Source of the DNA: Paramacrobiotus richtersi
Lineage: Eukaryota > Tardigrada > Eutardigrada > Parachela > Macrobiotidae
NCBI GenBank assembly: GCA_034698045.1
Contig: JAQGAU010000160.1
Span: forward strand, 1 to 37,362
Length of the DNA stretch: 37,362 nt
Reading direction: 5' to 3'
In this document: piece after piece, positions 21,420-31,839 of the stretch
How positions within the stretch are numbered: position 1 is the first letter of the stretch
Layout: every line of letters starts with the position of its first letter
Notes under the pieces: model-generated
What the model was told of the DNA's origin: nothing
The model's database searches: none
Seen by the model: only the letters and a program-made list of their open reading frames with translations
Made by a program: the position numbers and the translations under genes

Positions 21420-22519
21420 ACCGGTGTGAGGTTTGCCGCTGTTACATGGTCTGGATTGACGATCGTTGGTAGGTAGCGGAAAGATATTGTCATGAACCTG
21501 TGGTACCAGTTTTTTGGGGAAATTCGAGTATGATCCGGGAATATCGTTACGCCCTAACGGGTCTTGAATCAGTCAGGTTACGCTTGTGGTGGGCTAACTG
21601 TCGGTATGTCCACCACGAACCTTCGCATTGTATGATGAATACGATGATGTCGTCACATGTGAGATTGTCTATCTGGAAGGTTACAGACAATCTGGAAGTG
21701 TTCTGGAACTCTTCGGGATGTCTGCATCATTTTGCACAAAATAAACCCTTGCTGATCAGAGCCAAGCAAGCACCCGAAGGTCTCGCCAAAGAACTGCGAT
21801 AGCATATTGCTAAACGTCTGCGAATCTGTAACACTGTTTCAAAGCGCCATCTCCCACGAACCGGGCAGCTTATCCGCAAGCAACGTTTGTCATCACGCCG
21901 GTAACAAATTATACAGGATTCGCTTGGATGGATTGCTGAGCCAGATCACCCATCTGGGTAATGGCGCATCCAACGCAGAAGGGCACGGTGTGTAGCAAGT
22001 TGCTCATTCGGACGCCACTGGCTGCTTGACATTTCCAGGTGGACGTGCTCTTTGGGGAGGCAATCGAAGCGCATCCACTTGAACTGCGCTGGCAATACGA
22101 GGCTGGCGCGAGTTCCTATGTGCTGAAACAAGAAAAACTGTTTCTGGCTGAGAAAAAAAATGGACCCGCATTTTCTATTTTAATGATAGCGTAGTGGTAT
22201 CCGGTCAGGTTATTGGGGTGACCGTATTAATATGGATGAGGTACGTCTCTTAGTTCCGAAACGAAACGAGATACAGCCGTATACAGCTCATCTGGAAGAT
22301 ACAAGCAACCGATGTGTCCGATATGTGCGTAAGGCCCTCTTACGGTTCGGGATCTCCGATTTAACCTGCGAGAACAACATTTCATCACAAAACTTCGGGT
22401 TAGCCTTTTTCCGTCGTTATACTGAATACAGGAAGCACCTTCGGCTGCCGCTTCAGAACTAGTTATTTGAGATCATGATTCAGAATCGATTCGAAAACAT
22501 TCTCGTGCTACTGTCACAC
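21420..22519. other. Gap with doubtful open frames
   Basis: Moderately GC-rich sequence with several short frames. The plus frame from an ATG at 22232 (76 codons, starting MDEVRLLVPKRNEIQPYTAH) and a minus frame at 21946-22131 (containing KWMRFDCLPKEHVHLEMSSS) look protein-like but have no domain and no signals tying them to a gene. They may be coding relics. Confidence 0.3.
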
Positions 22520-23255
22520 CCCGTTCCTTTCGGCCTCTGCGTGACCCCAGTCATGGAAGTCCGGTCCCCACATGCGGTGACAACGCGCAGTGGATCTTCT
22601 AGGACACCGTCTCCTTTTACAATCGTATTTCGTCCAAAGCTGACTTTGGACATGCGCCTTTGTTCGCTTTACCGCCGATCGTGTGATGCATTGCGGTGTA
22701 GACTCTACGGAAAGTGTCCGCCAGTTTCGTATGTACGCTGCAGGACGGCGTTTCGGAATGTTACCTTTCCTTAGAGCATCTCTGTAGAGGTGCTGAGTCG
22801 CTTTCAACATCGGGCATGAGAAATTGGCATTTTATGTGGAGAAAGCAGAATTCGCGCTGGAAATCGTTTACATCGATGACAATGCATGGCTAGTCGGCCG
22901 CAGTGCCGCGTTCAAGTAAACAAGGGCAGTTCCATGCGACCTGTTTGATTCGGCTTTTTGACCCAAGTCATGTAAGTCTTCGTGGTAACAGACAGTCGTC
23001 ACCGCAATCCAATCTGCGAGTACAACCTCCTGACTGTGTCGCGTATTTCGTCCAAAGTTACCTTTTATCGCATTATCGCTGATCGTGTGGTACATTGCGG
23101 TGGAAACTTTAATTTATTAATTAAATTGAATTGAATTAAATTAAATGTGCCTGACAATTTCGCGTGTAAGCTGCAGTACGGCGTTTCCTGGCACTGCCCA
23201 TCGTTAAAGCATCTCTGTAGAGTTACACAATCGTTTACGACATCGGGTTTCCGAA
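22520..23255 (+). repeat. Local direct duplication, two diverged copies
   Basis: 22520-22815 and 22935-23255 are related in direct orientation. Shared blocks are TCGTATTTCGTCCAAAG (second copy GCGTATTTCGTCCAAAG), GATCGTGTG-T-CATTGCGGTG, CTGCAG-ACGGCGTTTC and AGCATCTCTGTAGAG. Copy 2 carries an AT-rich insert (23105-23147) made of TTAAT/AATTG units. Minus-strand frames in the two copies share fragments (KRRPAAYIRN in copy 1) but are broken differently. It looks like a small decayed tandem duplication of an old exon. Confidence 0.6.
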
Positions 23256-23564
23256 CGGACACTGGAAGTTCTCGGAGAAAAGTTCTTAAAGATCGTCCCA
23301 TTGATGTCCGTGACAACTGTAGGTGGCTGCGATGTCGTGTTGAACAAGGGCAATTTACAAATTTTCCATCCAAGTCGACGGTAAAATCGTCCCCATGATC
23401 GGAGTGGGAGGATATTGACATTTTTTCTCTTAGTTATTACCGCAGCACCAGCGACTGTCAAACACTAAAACTTTGATTAGGCTCTCTAAACTTTATGTTG
23501 ACCTTGTTCCCAAGCTCTGTAGCTGTGATTGGTTTATTTTCAAGCGGTGCGTACCTACCCTTGT

Positions 23565-24610
23565 GATTTGAGATATTGGTCACAAAATAGTCAGCCAGTA
23601 ATCATTAAGTTCTATACGTGACGAATATTCCTAAATTTTTGCACAGAAAGGTCTTGGTTTTCTTGTTTCCGTTTCTGGCAGCATTCAGTTGATCACATCG
23701 TGATCGGCGTTTATCTGCCTGATTCGGAAACGTGAAAGCTTTGCTGCATGATACAAAACATTAATATAGAAAAGTGTACGGTACCTATCACAACATTTCG
23801 TGGTAATCATAGCCCTGCAAAATTTTAGAAAAATCTTCGGTACGAAGAAAGTTGTTCGGAAAAGTTGTCCTGATGTTTGCAAGTGCATTAGCGTAATGCA
23901 GGTACGGTGGGTTATGCACGAATCACAAACTACCGAGATGGCATTGCTGGGCTGAAATATTCTTAATTATACATTCCATATTATAAGGACGCATCACATC
24001 TGTAATTATATTTCTTATCATTTATACCGGGTTCCGTCAAACAATTTGCTACTTGATTTCCTTCGAATGGTTCATCTGAAATCAAATACAACCGTGCGGT
24101 AATAATATATAAGACTCAGTTATGTCGATTGGTCTGTTTGCCCGAATCCTTTCTTTAAATAGCCAAGTTTTAGGCAAACCAATTCTAACCGTGTACTTGC
24201 TGTATGATTATCACGTAAATGATACTCCTGTAGTTAACGTTAACAATCTAACGTTGCGCTTACCGTACGAACCTCAAGAGCGCGTTTATTAGTCCAGCGA
24301 ACGGTATCTTACTTCTAATCGTGCTACTGCATTTTTAATTAATTTGCATCTACAGTACAGTTTTGATAATGAAAACATGTCATAATACTGTTTAATCGCA
24401 TACGCATATAAACAAACGATAAGCAATGTGTTGCAAAACTTTGGGTGACAATGCGTTTCGCAGTATGTCGAGGGACCAGCATCATCAAGCGCGTCATCTG
24501 AGTGTCATTGTATTGTAATGTGTGCTGAAGTACTTCGAGGTACTCCAACAATTGCGAGGCTTGCGTGTACTGCGGTCAACAATTGAGTACTTGCTGGCCA
24601 GATTTGTTGG
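23565..24610 (+). repeat. Dispersed repeat A, copy 2
   Basis: It is collinear with 10500-11740. Landmarks are TGGTCACAA near 23577, GTTTCCGTTTCTGGCAGCAT at 23665, GATCACATCGTGATC, TGCCTGATTCGGAAAC, TTATGCACGAA near 23913, TTGCCCGAATCC near 24139, CGCGTTTATTAGTCCAGC near 24282, AAACAAACGATAAGC, CATCATCAAGCGCG and GCGAGGCTTGCGTGTAC. It is about 13 kb from copy 1 and carries no coding sequence. Confidence 0.75.
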
Positions 24611-24967
24611 TGGTTTGTTTCAATACAACGCACTTTATGATATGGTTTGTGCACCTTGCATATGCAATCGCAGTCGCCACAAGTAAACGCATTTCGGGTG
24701 AAGATTTCTAACCGCTTCCCGCACAGTTATGTTTGGAAGAAACGCAGCTTCGCTTGGACAAATGTATTTCCTCCCCATTCTTCTACGTACAGTACACTAT
24801 ACTAATCAGACGCAAAACAGCTTGCTCTCCGTTGATTAACACATCGAAAGTCGAAATTTTACATCCGGAAGTCGTTCTGCTCACCAAATTTGCTTTACTA
24901 CAAAACACAGCTGCCGGTAATATCAATGGGGCGTGCTAAAAACATGCAGAAACATCCAGTGACACTA
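24611..24967. other. Gap without supported gene
   Basis: A 68-codon plus frame at 24733-24939 has no recognisable features. Nothing else is seen. Confidence 0.35.
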
Positions 24968-25303
24968 CTATCCAAGAAACCAGTTTGCCTCCTGCGCCAA
25001 GTCGCTGTCAGCAATGAGCGGCAGACTAATGTCAGACATTTGGAAATCCTTGGTCGTGGAAAAATAGCCCAGCAGAATCACGGGCCGTCTATGTGGAGAT
25101 TTCGCGGGAAAATATCCGTTCATGGCCAAATTTAAGGGTCTCCTTAAAGAACAATCTACCCATAAACGGAACATCGATGATCCAGGTTGAGTATCCGCCG
25201 AGGATTGTGTCAGAACGCTAAGATCGGGTTTAGCACTGCTGGGTCTGCAGATGATAGGAATCATGCAAACCTCGAGTATGATGCAAACCTTGAACGCGAA
25301 CAT
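24968..25303 (-). CDS. Possible exon or small protein, 111 residues
   Basis: An ATG-started minus frame. The start (MFAFKVCIILEVCMIPIICR) is hydrophobic and could be a poor signal sequence. Alternatively the sequence ATCATCTGCAG before the codons for PSSAKPDLS could be a splice acceptor and this an internal exon. The rest includes SLRRPLNLAMNGYFPAKSPH, VILLGYFSTTKDFQ and SDISLPLIADSDLAQEANW, with protein-like composition. No family is recognised. The 5' end overlaps a short tandem repeat. No AATAAA is evident close downstream. It shares its strand with the kinase gene to the right. Confidence 0.3.
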   Translation of the reverse strand: MFAFKVCIILEVCMIPIICRPSSAKPDLSVLTQSSADTQPGSSMFRLWVDCSLRRPLNLAMNGYFPAKSPHRRPVILLGYFSTTKDFQMSDISLPLIADSDLAQEANWFLG

Positions 25304-25318
25304 GATGGAAACCTAACT
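25259..25318 (+). repeat. Three imperfect tandem units of about 20 bp
   Basis: Units starting ATGCAAACCTCGAG, ATGCAAACCTTGAACGCG and ATGGAAACCTAACTG follow each other directly. They cover the 5' end of the 111-codon minus frame. Confidence 0.5.
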
Positions 25319-26402
25319 GCTTTTGGACTTCCAATGAGTGTGGCACAGCGTGGCCAGAACAGCTTACAGGGCCATTTATATCGGTATAAATGTAGTAGTT
25401 ACAGTAATTACAAAATGCGTACACACGCTAGTGACGTGGGGATGCGCATAATCTGTACAGAAGACTGGGTACAATTATTTATTTACTTTACCGTAGGCAT
25501 ATAATTTTACTCGATATAAGAAAAACCAGATCTTGTGGCCGGATTCCTTCTAATGTACCCGACATTTGCATGACTTGACTCTCTTATTTGATCCAACAGT
25601 AGGTATGGCGTAGATGTACAATTACAGTAGATTGATTTAGACTGGTTCAGACGCAGATCGTTTTCACAAAGAATACAGTCTTGCTAGGCAAACCGAAAGA
25701 ATCACTCTCCTGCTTCTGCAGATAAATGCAATGATGCTGCTAACACTTAACATGAGTAATACTGTATTAGTAACACTTTAGCTAAATGAATACAATCATA
25801 CTTATCAGCCACAGTGGTAACCTTCATTAATATTTGTGATGTCTCCTCTATTACTGTGCATTTAGGCAGCAAATGAAATTTACACAGATATCGATTTGTG
25901 AGTTACGTATTGCTGGAATTGTTCTGTTGCCTGTTGTTATCTTGGGCAGTACCACGGCGGCGTAATAGCGCAGAACAGCCGATGGTCATGATTCGATCGA
26001 TAGCACGTATTGACCGACACTGTTTACAACATTTCTAGGAACAGTAATTCACTGTATGCCCCTTTGGATGCAGAATACTGTACCTGTACTCGTACGTCAA
26101 TATACCGGTACGTACAGTTTGAGTTAAGTGACTTTTCTTCACGCATCTAATAAACAGTATCCACCTTCTCGATAAGGGCCGCACGTCACTTGTAGGTATG
26201 TTTTAGGAATATCGCAGCTAATCTGTTCTCTTCCTGATCAGAGTCGATTTCCAGCCAGTCTGTTGCCGTTTCCGCGGTACGATAATAAATGCACTTCAAT
26301 TGCGCCCAGAACAACGCGTTATTTTTCTACCGAATCTTTTTTGTTGTTTTTTTCAAAATAACTGCTATTTAATCGACGATAAACGACAATACGGTACATG
26401 GT
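25319..26402. other. Gap between possible exon and kinase 3' end
   Basis: No gene is supported. A 55-bp fragment at 26150-26205 (CAGTATCCACCTTCTCGATA and GCCGCA) matches the right end of repeat B (7208-7240) in the same orientation. Confidence 0.4.
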
Positions 26403-26408
26403 TTTATT
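26403..26408 (-). promoter_or_regulatory. Polyadenylation signal AATAAA of the kinase gene
   Basis: TTTATT on the plus strand is AATAAA on the minus strand, about 100 bp beyond the kinase stop at 26509. This implies a short 3' UTR. Confidence 0.5.
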
Positions 26409-26508
26409 TTGGGTACAGAGTTCTTTAGTTTGTGTATTGCTGGCTATAATTGATTGCCACACACAATTGTTTCAGTCTTTCAGAGATCCACGAAGAGTAT
26501 CAGGCATG

Positions 26509-29259
26509 TCAACGGGTCGGAGTGCGGCAAGCAAATATGAGAACTAACATAAGTAGAAGCAGTGCCAGTCCAGCCAATACCAGCATACCGAGGTAAAACC
26601 GTGCATTTGACGAAAACGTGAAAGATTTCCCTTTTCTAACTGTTTCGCCAACTTGTTCCTTCCCACAGGCGCATCGTTGACGTCTTTCCGCTTCGTTCTG
26701 TTCCCGCACTTCCGCTTTGGCGCGAAACGTTACCAGTAAGCCTTCCGGTGACATCCGCTCTTCGCTGTCCATCTGCAAACAACTTCTGATACTGGTCGCC
26801 AGAAACTCTGAAAACATATCATCAACGAACGGAACAAACCCATCGATAACCTTCGCACAAAAATGGAAATCCGACGTGTAGCTCTGCACGGCGAATCGTT
26901 CCCCAGTTGCGGGATTGTGCAGACATCGTGCATGAATCCCGGCGTGGAAATAAGCGAGTTCCAAAATGATACATCCCAAACTCCACATGTCCGTTTTGCG
27001 CCCGATAGCACCTTTCCCCATAAGAACGAATTTCTTCAGCATCTCCGGGGACATGTAGCGCACGGTGCCCCGTAGCACGGTGATGTCGCGGGCGGTAGTG
27101 ATGCTACGGTGCATTTGCACGAGGTCATCCAAGTCGCCGATGAGTAAGGTGTGGTGCCCGAATTGTGATCGTTTGACCAACACGTTTTCTGGCTTGAGGT
27201 CACCATGAATGATCCCGTGCTGATGAAGGAACTGGAGGCCATCGGCAATCTGGATCGAGTAGCAGATGATGGTGGACTGGTCCAGTGTGGACTGAATGGT
27301 TCCTGATAGTTGGAGTAGCGAGGATAAATCGTGGCCTGAAAAAATGTTTACAATTAATGCAAGCATGAAGAGGTTGTTTCAGAACCAAAGATCTTCCATG
27401 AACAAGTTGAACCACAAGTTGACTATTCAGAGAAGTTTGTATTTTGTAATAGCCACGTGCTTATTTTATTCTCTCTGCTCGGTTCAGGGAGGTTTTATTG
27501 TGTGTGTTTCATTCTGGTGATCGCTCAAATTCGTACATACCAATGATAGTTGTACATTAGAATGAATGACTCCTTCACCAAGATTCATTTTTTGTTCCTT
27601 CACTCTTAATCAGTCACTTGGTTCATGATATTCGTTAGCCTTTGTTGAAACCCTATGTTGAATTCTCCTTTGGGGCCAAGTGTCGGCGCGCGAAATTTTT
27701 AGGGGAGTTAAACGGGCCATGTCAGGAAGCGTGAACGATTCGTGCGCAACTTGTGGACTTGCGCGCCCACACTTGGGCGAATAGTCACTTTTGTAGGAAT
27801 ATTTTTTGCTTGACTATAGAATGAGAAACGGCTTGCAGCTCGATCTGTCTGCATTTGCGCTGTGCCAATCATAAGGCGAGCGCACGCGAAATCATAAGCT
27901 ACAAGCGGTTTCCCCAGTCTATAAAGCAAAGTTGAAGTACCGTTCAGGTACGGCTTAGTAAGCCATACGCGCCCCGGATATTGCGGAATATGGACGAGAC
28001 AGTACGAGCCCCTTCAGATGCCAAGTTGCCAACTTCACTCATTGACGCATTTTGAAACGAAGCATCCTGACAGGTTCAATCCGCGTTCTGCAAGTTGCGG
28101 CCATGTCCCTTAAAAGTCGCACACTATAGCTTAAAAGATAAAAAAGAATAAACGTTGGTACTTGGTTCCACCTAATGGGTTATTTCATTAGTTCGAAACT
28201 TCGAACGTCGATCGAAAAGAGCCGCTTTCAGCTACGTAAAAGCCTACGAGACCGCTGCAGAGATCTCTCATAGCATTCTGTGTTAACTGAAAACGACGAC
28301 AACTCTTTCCCTGCGAGCTAACAATTCAAAACATTAGCTGGGACCCAGAAATAGATTTTTTTCTCGTCTTTGAGCTATGGTGTATCACTTCCTACTGAAG
28401 TAGCACTCACAACATAGAAGTCTACGGAAGAAGCCCTGCCAATCATCCGCTTTGCAACCAATTCTCTGTTATCAGCGCATTCCAGCGCCGGACTGCTCAA
28501 CCGGGTGATTCGGGTCCTGTCCATTGCTTTAAGTCAAAACATTTATTTGGCATATGTACGACGCTGGACGTGTGTGTCTTCCGCGGTGAGGTGCATGAGC
28601 TGCTTACTTTCGATTTCTGTATTCAGTGTATTGTACGAGTAATTGCGCAAAATGTTGTGGACTACATAAAATAAATTGCTTGTGCCCTTATGTTCGTTGC
28701 CGCTGGTAAAGAATTAAATACCATATTGAGATGTTTTTCGAAGGCGATATTGCTGATCTATCAGTAATATTATATAGATATCATGAGATAAGTTTGTGGT
28801 TGTCATATGCCACTACAGTACTACGTATGTATTATGTACACTGATCACGTGTATATGGTTAAAATAAACGGACTTAGTTTCCACTTTCCAGTTACCGCAA
28901 CAGTGTCGTCCGTACGTACCGTTGCAGTAATCCATAAGGAATCTTATCGACGCTGCTCCAAATGATCTGGTGATGGACACTTGCCGGTACGCAACCAAGT
29001 GGCTGTGTTTAAGTTCAAGCAGATTTCTCCATCGCTGTCGCAGCGCATCCCAACTTCCGGGGGATCCCAGAACTTCGACTCCCCTAGGCAAGTGGACAAC
29101 CTTCACGGCGGAAACTTCTTCTCCAGCACAATTTCCCAGCTTGGTTATTTTTGCCTTGTACACGATACCGAAAGCGCCCTTTGCAATATAATCACTGTCT
29201 TGGTAGTGGTATTGACAGTTACAGCCAAATGTCTCGGTAATAGAACTTCCCAGGTCCAT
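26509..29259 (-). CDS. Divergent tail-anchored Ser/Thr-type protein kinase, two exons, 388 residues
   Basis: Exon 1 is 28920-29259 and exon 2 is 26509-27335. The 1584-bp intron has donor GTACGT and acceptor TTTTTTCAG and splits a Gly codon, giving MDYCNGHDLSSLL at the hinge. Domain order: glycine loop IAKGAFGIVYK (residues 25-35, first Gly replaced by Ala26); VAIK-type lysine K53 in SAVKVV; helix C RQRWRNLLELKHSHLV, where the usual Glu is Arg or Trp; catalytic loop HGDLKPENV (157-165, D159, K161, N164; HGD rather than HRD); metal-binding D181 in GDLDD instead of DFG; GTVRYMSPE (203-211); TDMWSLGC (228-235). A basic, Cys-containing linker leads to a hydrophobic segment (about 362-382) and a 6-7 residue tail, so the kinase should be tail-anchored facing the cytosol. 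The core catalytic residues are kept, so activity is possible. I chose the ATG at 29257-29259 because the upstream frame has no earlier ATG before a stop. The substrate is unknown. Confidence 0.85.
27336..28919 (-). other. Intron of the kinase gene
   Basis: It separates the hinge from the N-lobe. It contains no convincing nested gene and no transposon termini; short frames within it lack domains. It has modest GC-rich patches near 27700-27790 and 28440-28510. Confidence 0.75.
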
Positions 29260-29289
29260 TCGGACGGATAAACGAGACGTCCACAGCAA

Positions 29290-29879
29290 AATGCCTATTT
29301 GGTGATCTTACATAACGCGATGTAAAAGTGGTGTCTGGTTTTGGTCAAGCTGCGAGGGAAACGTGTAATACCAGGAAAATGTGGCACAGACTCTGGTGAA
29401 CAAATTAAGCAATTATGACGGCATCGGAAAAATATATCGGGGCGTTTCCTGTCACGGTTTACCACTAGTATGGTTAAGCAGTGAATCGTGGTTATATTAC
29501 GGTAAATCAAGGAAAAGTTGCCTGGTCGACGCTTACGCCGTTTTGATCTCTGCTTCTTATAAGCGTGATAAACCTGCTTTTTCATTTCTTATGCTCTTTG
29601 TTAAAGCATCTTGACAATGTTAGGAAATAACCGGTTATTGCGCGCAAAAACGAAGAACAGGATATTGCATAGGTCCACCTTTCACGTTCAAAAGCATTTT
29701 ACGGCTTTTGTCTAACGTTTTTACCGATGCTGTGACGACAGTAAGTGTCAAGATGATTCAAGTGGCGTGTTTCCGCGTATTTGTTATAAGTTAGCTAGGT
29801 TTGTCAAAAAAATGCATGATATTCACAGTCAGCCGGCAGGCTAGCAGCTTGTAGCGCGTTACGATACAGTAGTACTCGA
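29290..29879. other. Region upstream of the kinase
   Basis: This should contain the kinase promoter and 5' UTR. I see no convincing TATA box. The minus frame at 29295-29585 (96 codons) and the plus frame at 29381-29614 lack domains. An additional upstream exon cannot be excluded, because the kinase frame stays open for several codons before a stop at about 29308. Confidence 0.35.
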
Positions 29880-30195
29880 ACTCCGCTGATGCTGCCGATG
29901 AAAACCGGAGCTGGTAAAAGCTTAGGGTTGCTTTCTAAATGTGCAATATCCGCTTTTGATTGTCTTCAACTGCTCGAGGGCTATCCGCTTCGGTCAGTCT
30001 CAAACGATTATGTACATTGTTAGGTATTAGCGGTACATACATACGTACATAGTTCAATTTTAATTACTTTGTTATCTTTTAAAAGTGTGGTTCAAAGCAA
30101 TAGGGATACAGCACTCGTAACGCAAAACTTGCTGGCTAAATTTGAAGCAAATCGGGCCATTTCAAGCAGAGTAATCGTCGACGAAAGGAATATAA
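29880..30195 (+). repeat. Dispersed repeat C, copy 2
   Basis: Collinear with 6163-6480, including CTCCGCTGATGCTGCCGATG, TTTTGATTGTCTTC, AGGTATTAGCGGTA and AATCGGGCCATTTC. It lies upstream of D copy 3, as copy 1 lies upstream of D copy 1. Confidence 0.7.
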
Positions 30196-30528
30196 TGGAA
30201 CAAGAAAACGGACGAATGGTTCGGGAGTTCTGGAAAGTTTCCCCCTTCCAAGCCCTCACGGGGTGCCAAAACTGTTTTCGAATTTTAAAAAAATCGCTCT
30301 GTTGTTCGAAAAAAAATCGGACGAACGGCTTGAGAGTTCTCAGATTTTCAGAGAGCTAAATTCACATCTGAGCCGCTGCATAATATTGTTTTGTACTACT
30401 TTTATGAGTTAAGGAATAAAAATAAGCAAACAGAAGATTAAACGAAATAAACGCCCAAAAACAAAATTAAGCAAGAAAAACTAAAAAGAACTAAAAAACA
30501 AACGAGCCAAGAAAAAAATAAGCGTCGC
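30196..30528. other. Gap without supported gene
   Basis: AT-rich toward the right, with an A-rich stretch at 30410-30525. A short palindrome-like pair of TTCGGGAGTTCTGG and TTGAGAGTTCTCAG is present. No gene is supported. Confidence 0.35.
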
Positions 30529-30610
30529 GACGAATTGTCCGCCATGGCCAAATTGTTCTGGGAGGTATTGTAGCGGGACCAAGTTTTTTGGGACGATGTG
30601 TTGTGACGCG
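30529..30610 (+). mobile_element. Possible transposon-end fragment with reiterated GAATTGTCC-like units
   Basis: The sequence repeats a loose unit: GACGAATTGTCCGCC, then GGCCAAATTGTTCTGGG, then AGGTATTGTAGCGGGAC, then CGATGTGTTGTGACGCGG. This is the same style as the GGCGAA-ANTGTC units in the ends of the 578-bp element at 14796-15373. No matching inverted end was found nearby, so it may be a solo or diverged end. Confidence 0.35.
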
Positions 30611-30699
30611 GTTCTTAAGTAGACAGCATACTCGACCCAGTAGGCACTTCAGCATTCAACCACATTCGACGCGTTCTTGAACATTGCCTGTTCGAATAA

Positions 30700-31470
30700 G
30701 TAAGCTTGCACGTTACCATGCAGATGAGGCATAAGGCATATGCCTTGCGTGCGATTATTGTTGTGGCAGCGTTATGCTAAATGCGTAGCAACAAAGTCGT
30801 GATCGGTGTTTCAAAATCTATCGTGTTTCTGCTCAGCGATTCGATTTTGTTCAGAAAATACAACAGCTAGCAATCACGTTCGTCATTTACAGTACTAGCA
30901 GTGAGCGGTATATTTGTGCCATAACTCAGGCCCATAAGTACCGAACCCGACATCTCGATGCTCAACAGTTATTTTTTTGTATGCAGAGTTACTTTTCGTC
31001 TTTCGCAAGCGGCGTCAAAAACATGTTACCAGTTTACATTCGAATCGTTCAGCACTGCGTTCAGCATTCTGTCTAAAGTGTATTATGGCTGCAATTTCCT
31101 GACAGCGCAATTGTCATGCTTACTAAACGTACAAGAACGAATAAGTTACGAATTCAACATGTTGGCAGTGGATCAAGTGGTCCGCAATAGCGGACTTTGC
31201 GGCTGCTGGATATTCTGCCTGTGGATGTCTAGTCTGCAACGCGTACACTCCGTACAGCATAATATGGACTGAAAAGAAGACACTTTCCGGAGTTTACCTC
31301 GAGCTGAGATTACGCTAAGTAGCAGGGTTGGGTGCTCGGTCGACAAATAAATATCACGTTCAGTAGTGATTATTTTGTAAGATGAATATCTTGAAAACCG
31401 GAAGACCTTTTATTTCTGTAATCCTCACTGATGCAAATTGACCGTATCTGTATCTGTTCAGAAGAGTACT
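30700..31470 (+). repeat. Dispersed repeat D, copy 3 (left half only)
   Basis: Aligns with 7590-8190 and 17310-17890: TGCGTAGCAACAAAGTCGTG, ATCGGTGTTTCAAAATC, CAGTTTACATTCGAATCGTT, CTGACAGCGCAATTGTCATG and GTAATCCTCACTGATGCAAA. The GC-rich coding-like right half present in copies 1 and 2 is missing, and repeat E follows about 150 bp later. Confidence 0.65.
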
Positions 31471-31839
31471 CCGGAACATCTTTTTTCTTTTATTCGACAA
31501 CAAGTTTTAGCATGCCCACAATAGTGAAAGCTACTGCAACCCGCATACTCGCTGAGTCGTATCCCTCATCGAAGAGCATATTCGGTAGCATTGTAAGTTG
31601 AGTCGTAACATCACAATTCAGTAATAAAAAGTCTTTCGCAAAAGGGGTCCTGGTGGCCTTGGACGCGTTTTCGGTCCTTAACAGGTATGATTATAATTAC
31701 ATTCTACTGACTGTGCGAAAGTGCGAAAGCGAGAACTTCAAAGAATTCTATCGAAGAATTTAACAATAGCAACGCGTAAAAAAGACAGAAGGATTTTTGC
31801 ACCATTGAGCCCGATCGATACAGATGCTGCTAAAAATTT
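31471..31839 (+). repeat. Short gap with repeat E, copy 3 (weak)
   Basis: 31616-31685 matches repeat E of the other sets (TTCAGTAATAAAAA, then TCCTGGTGGCCTTGGAC). The match is short and indel-rich. The rest of this stretch has no supported feature. Confidence 0.4.

Noticed and set aside
31323-31345. CAGGGTTGGGTGCTCGG resembling a hAT terminus
   Set aside because: The same position is collinear with D copies 1 and 2, so it is a diverged part of repeat D rather than an element end.
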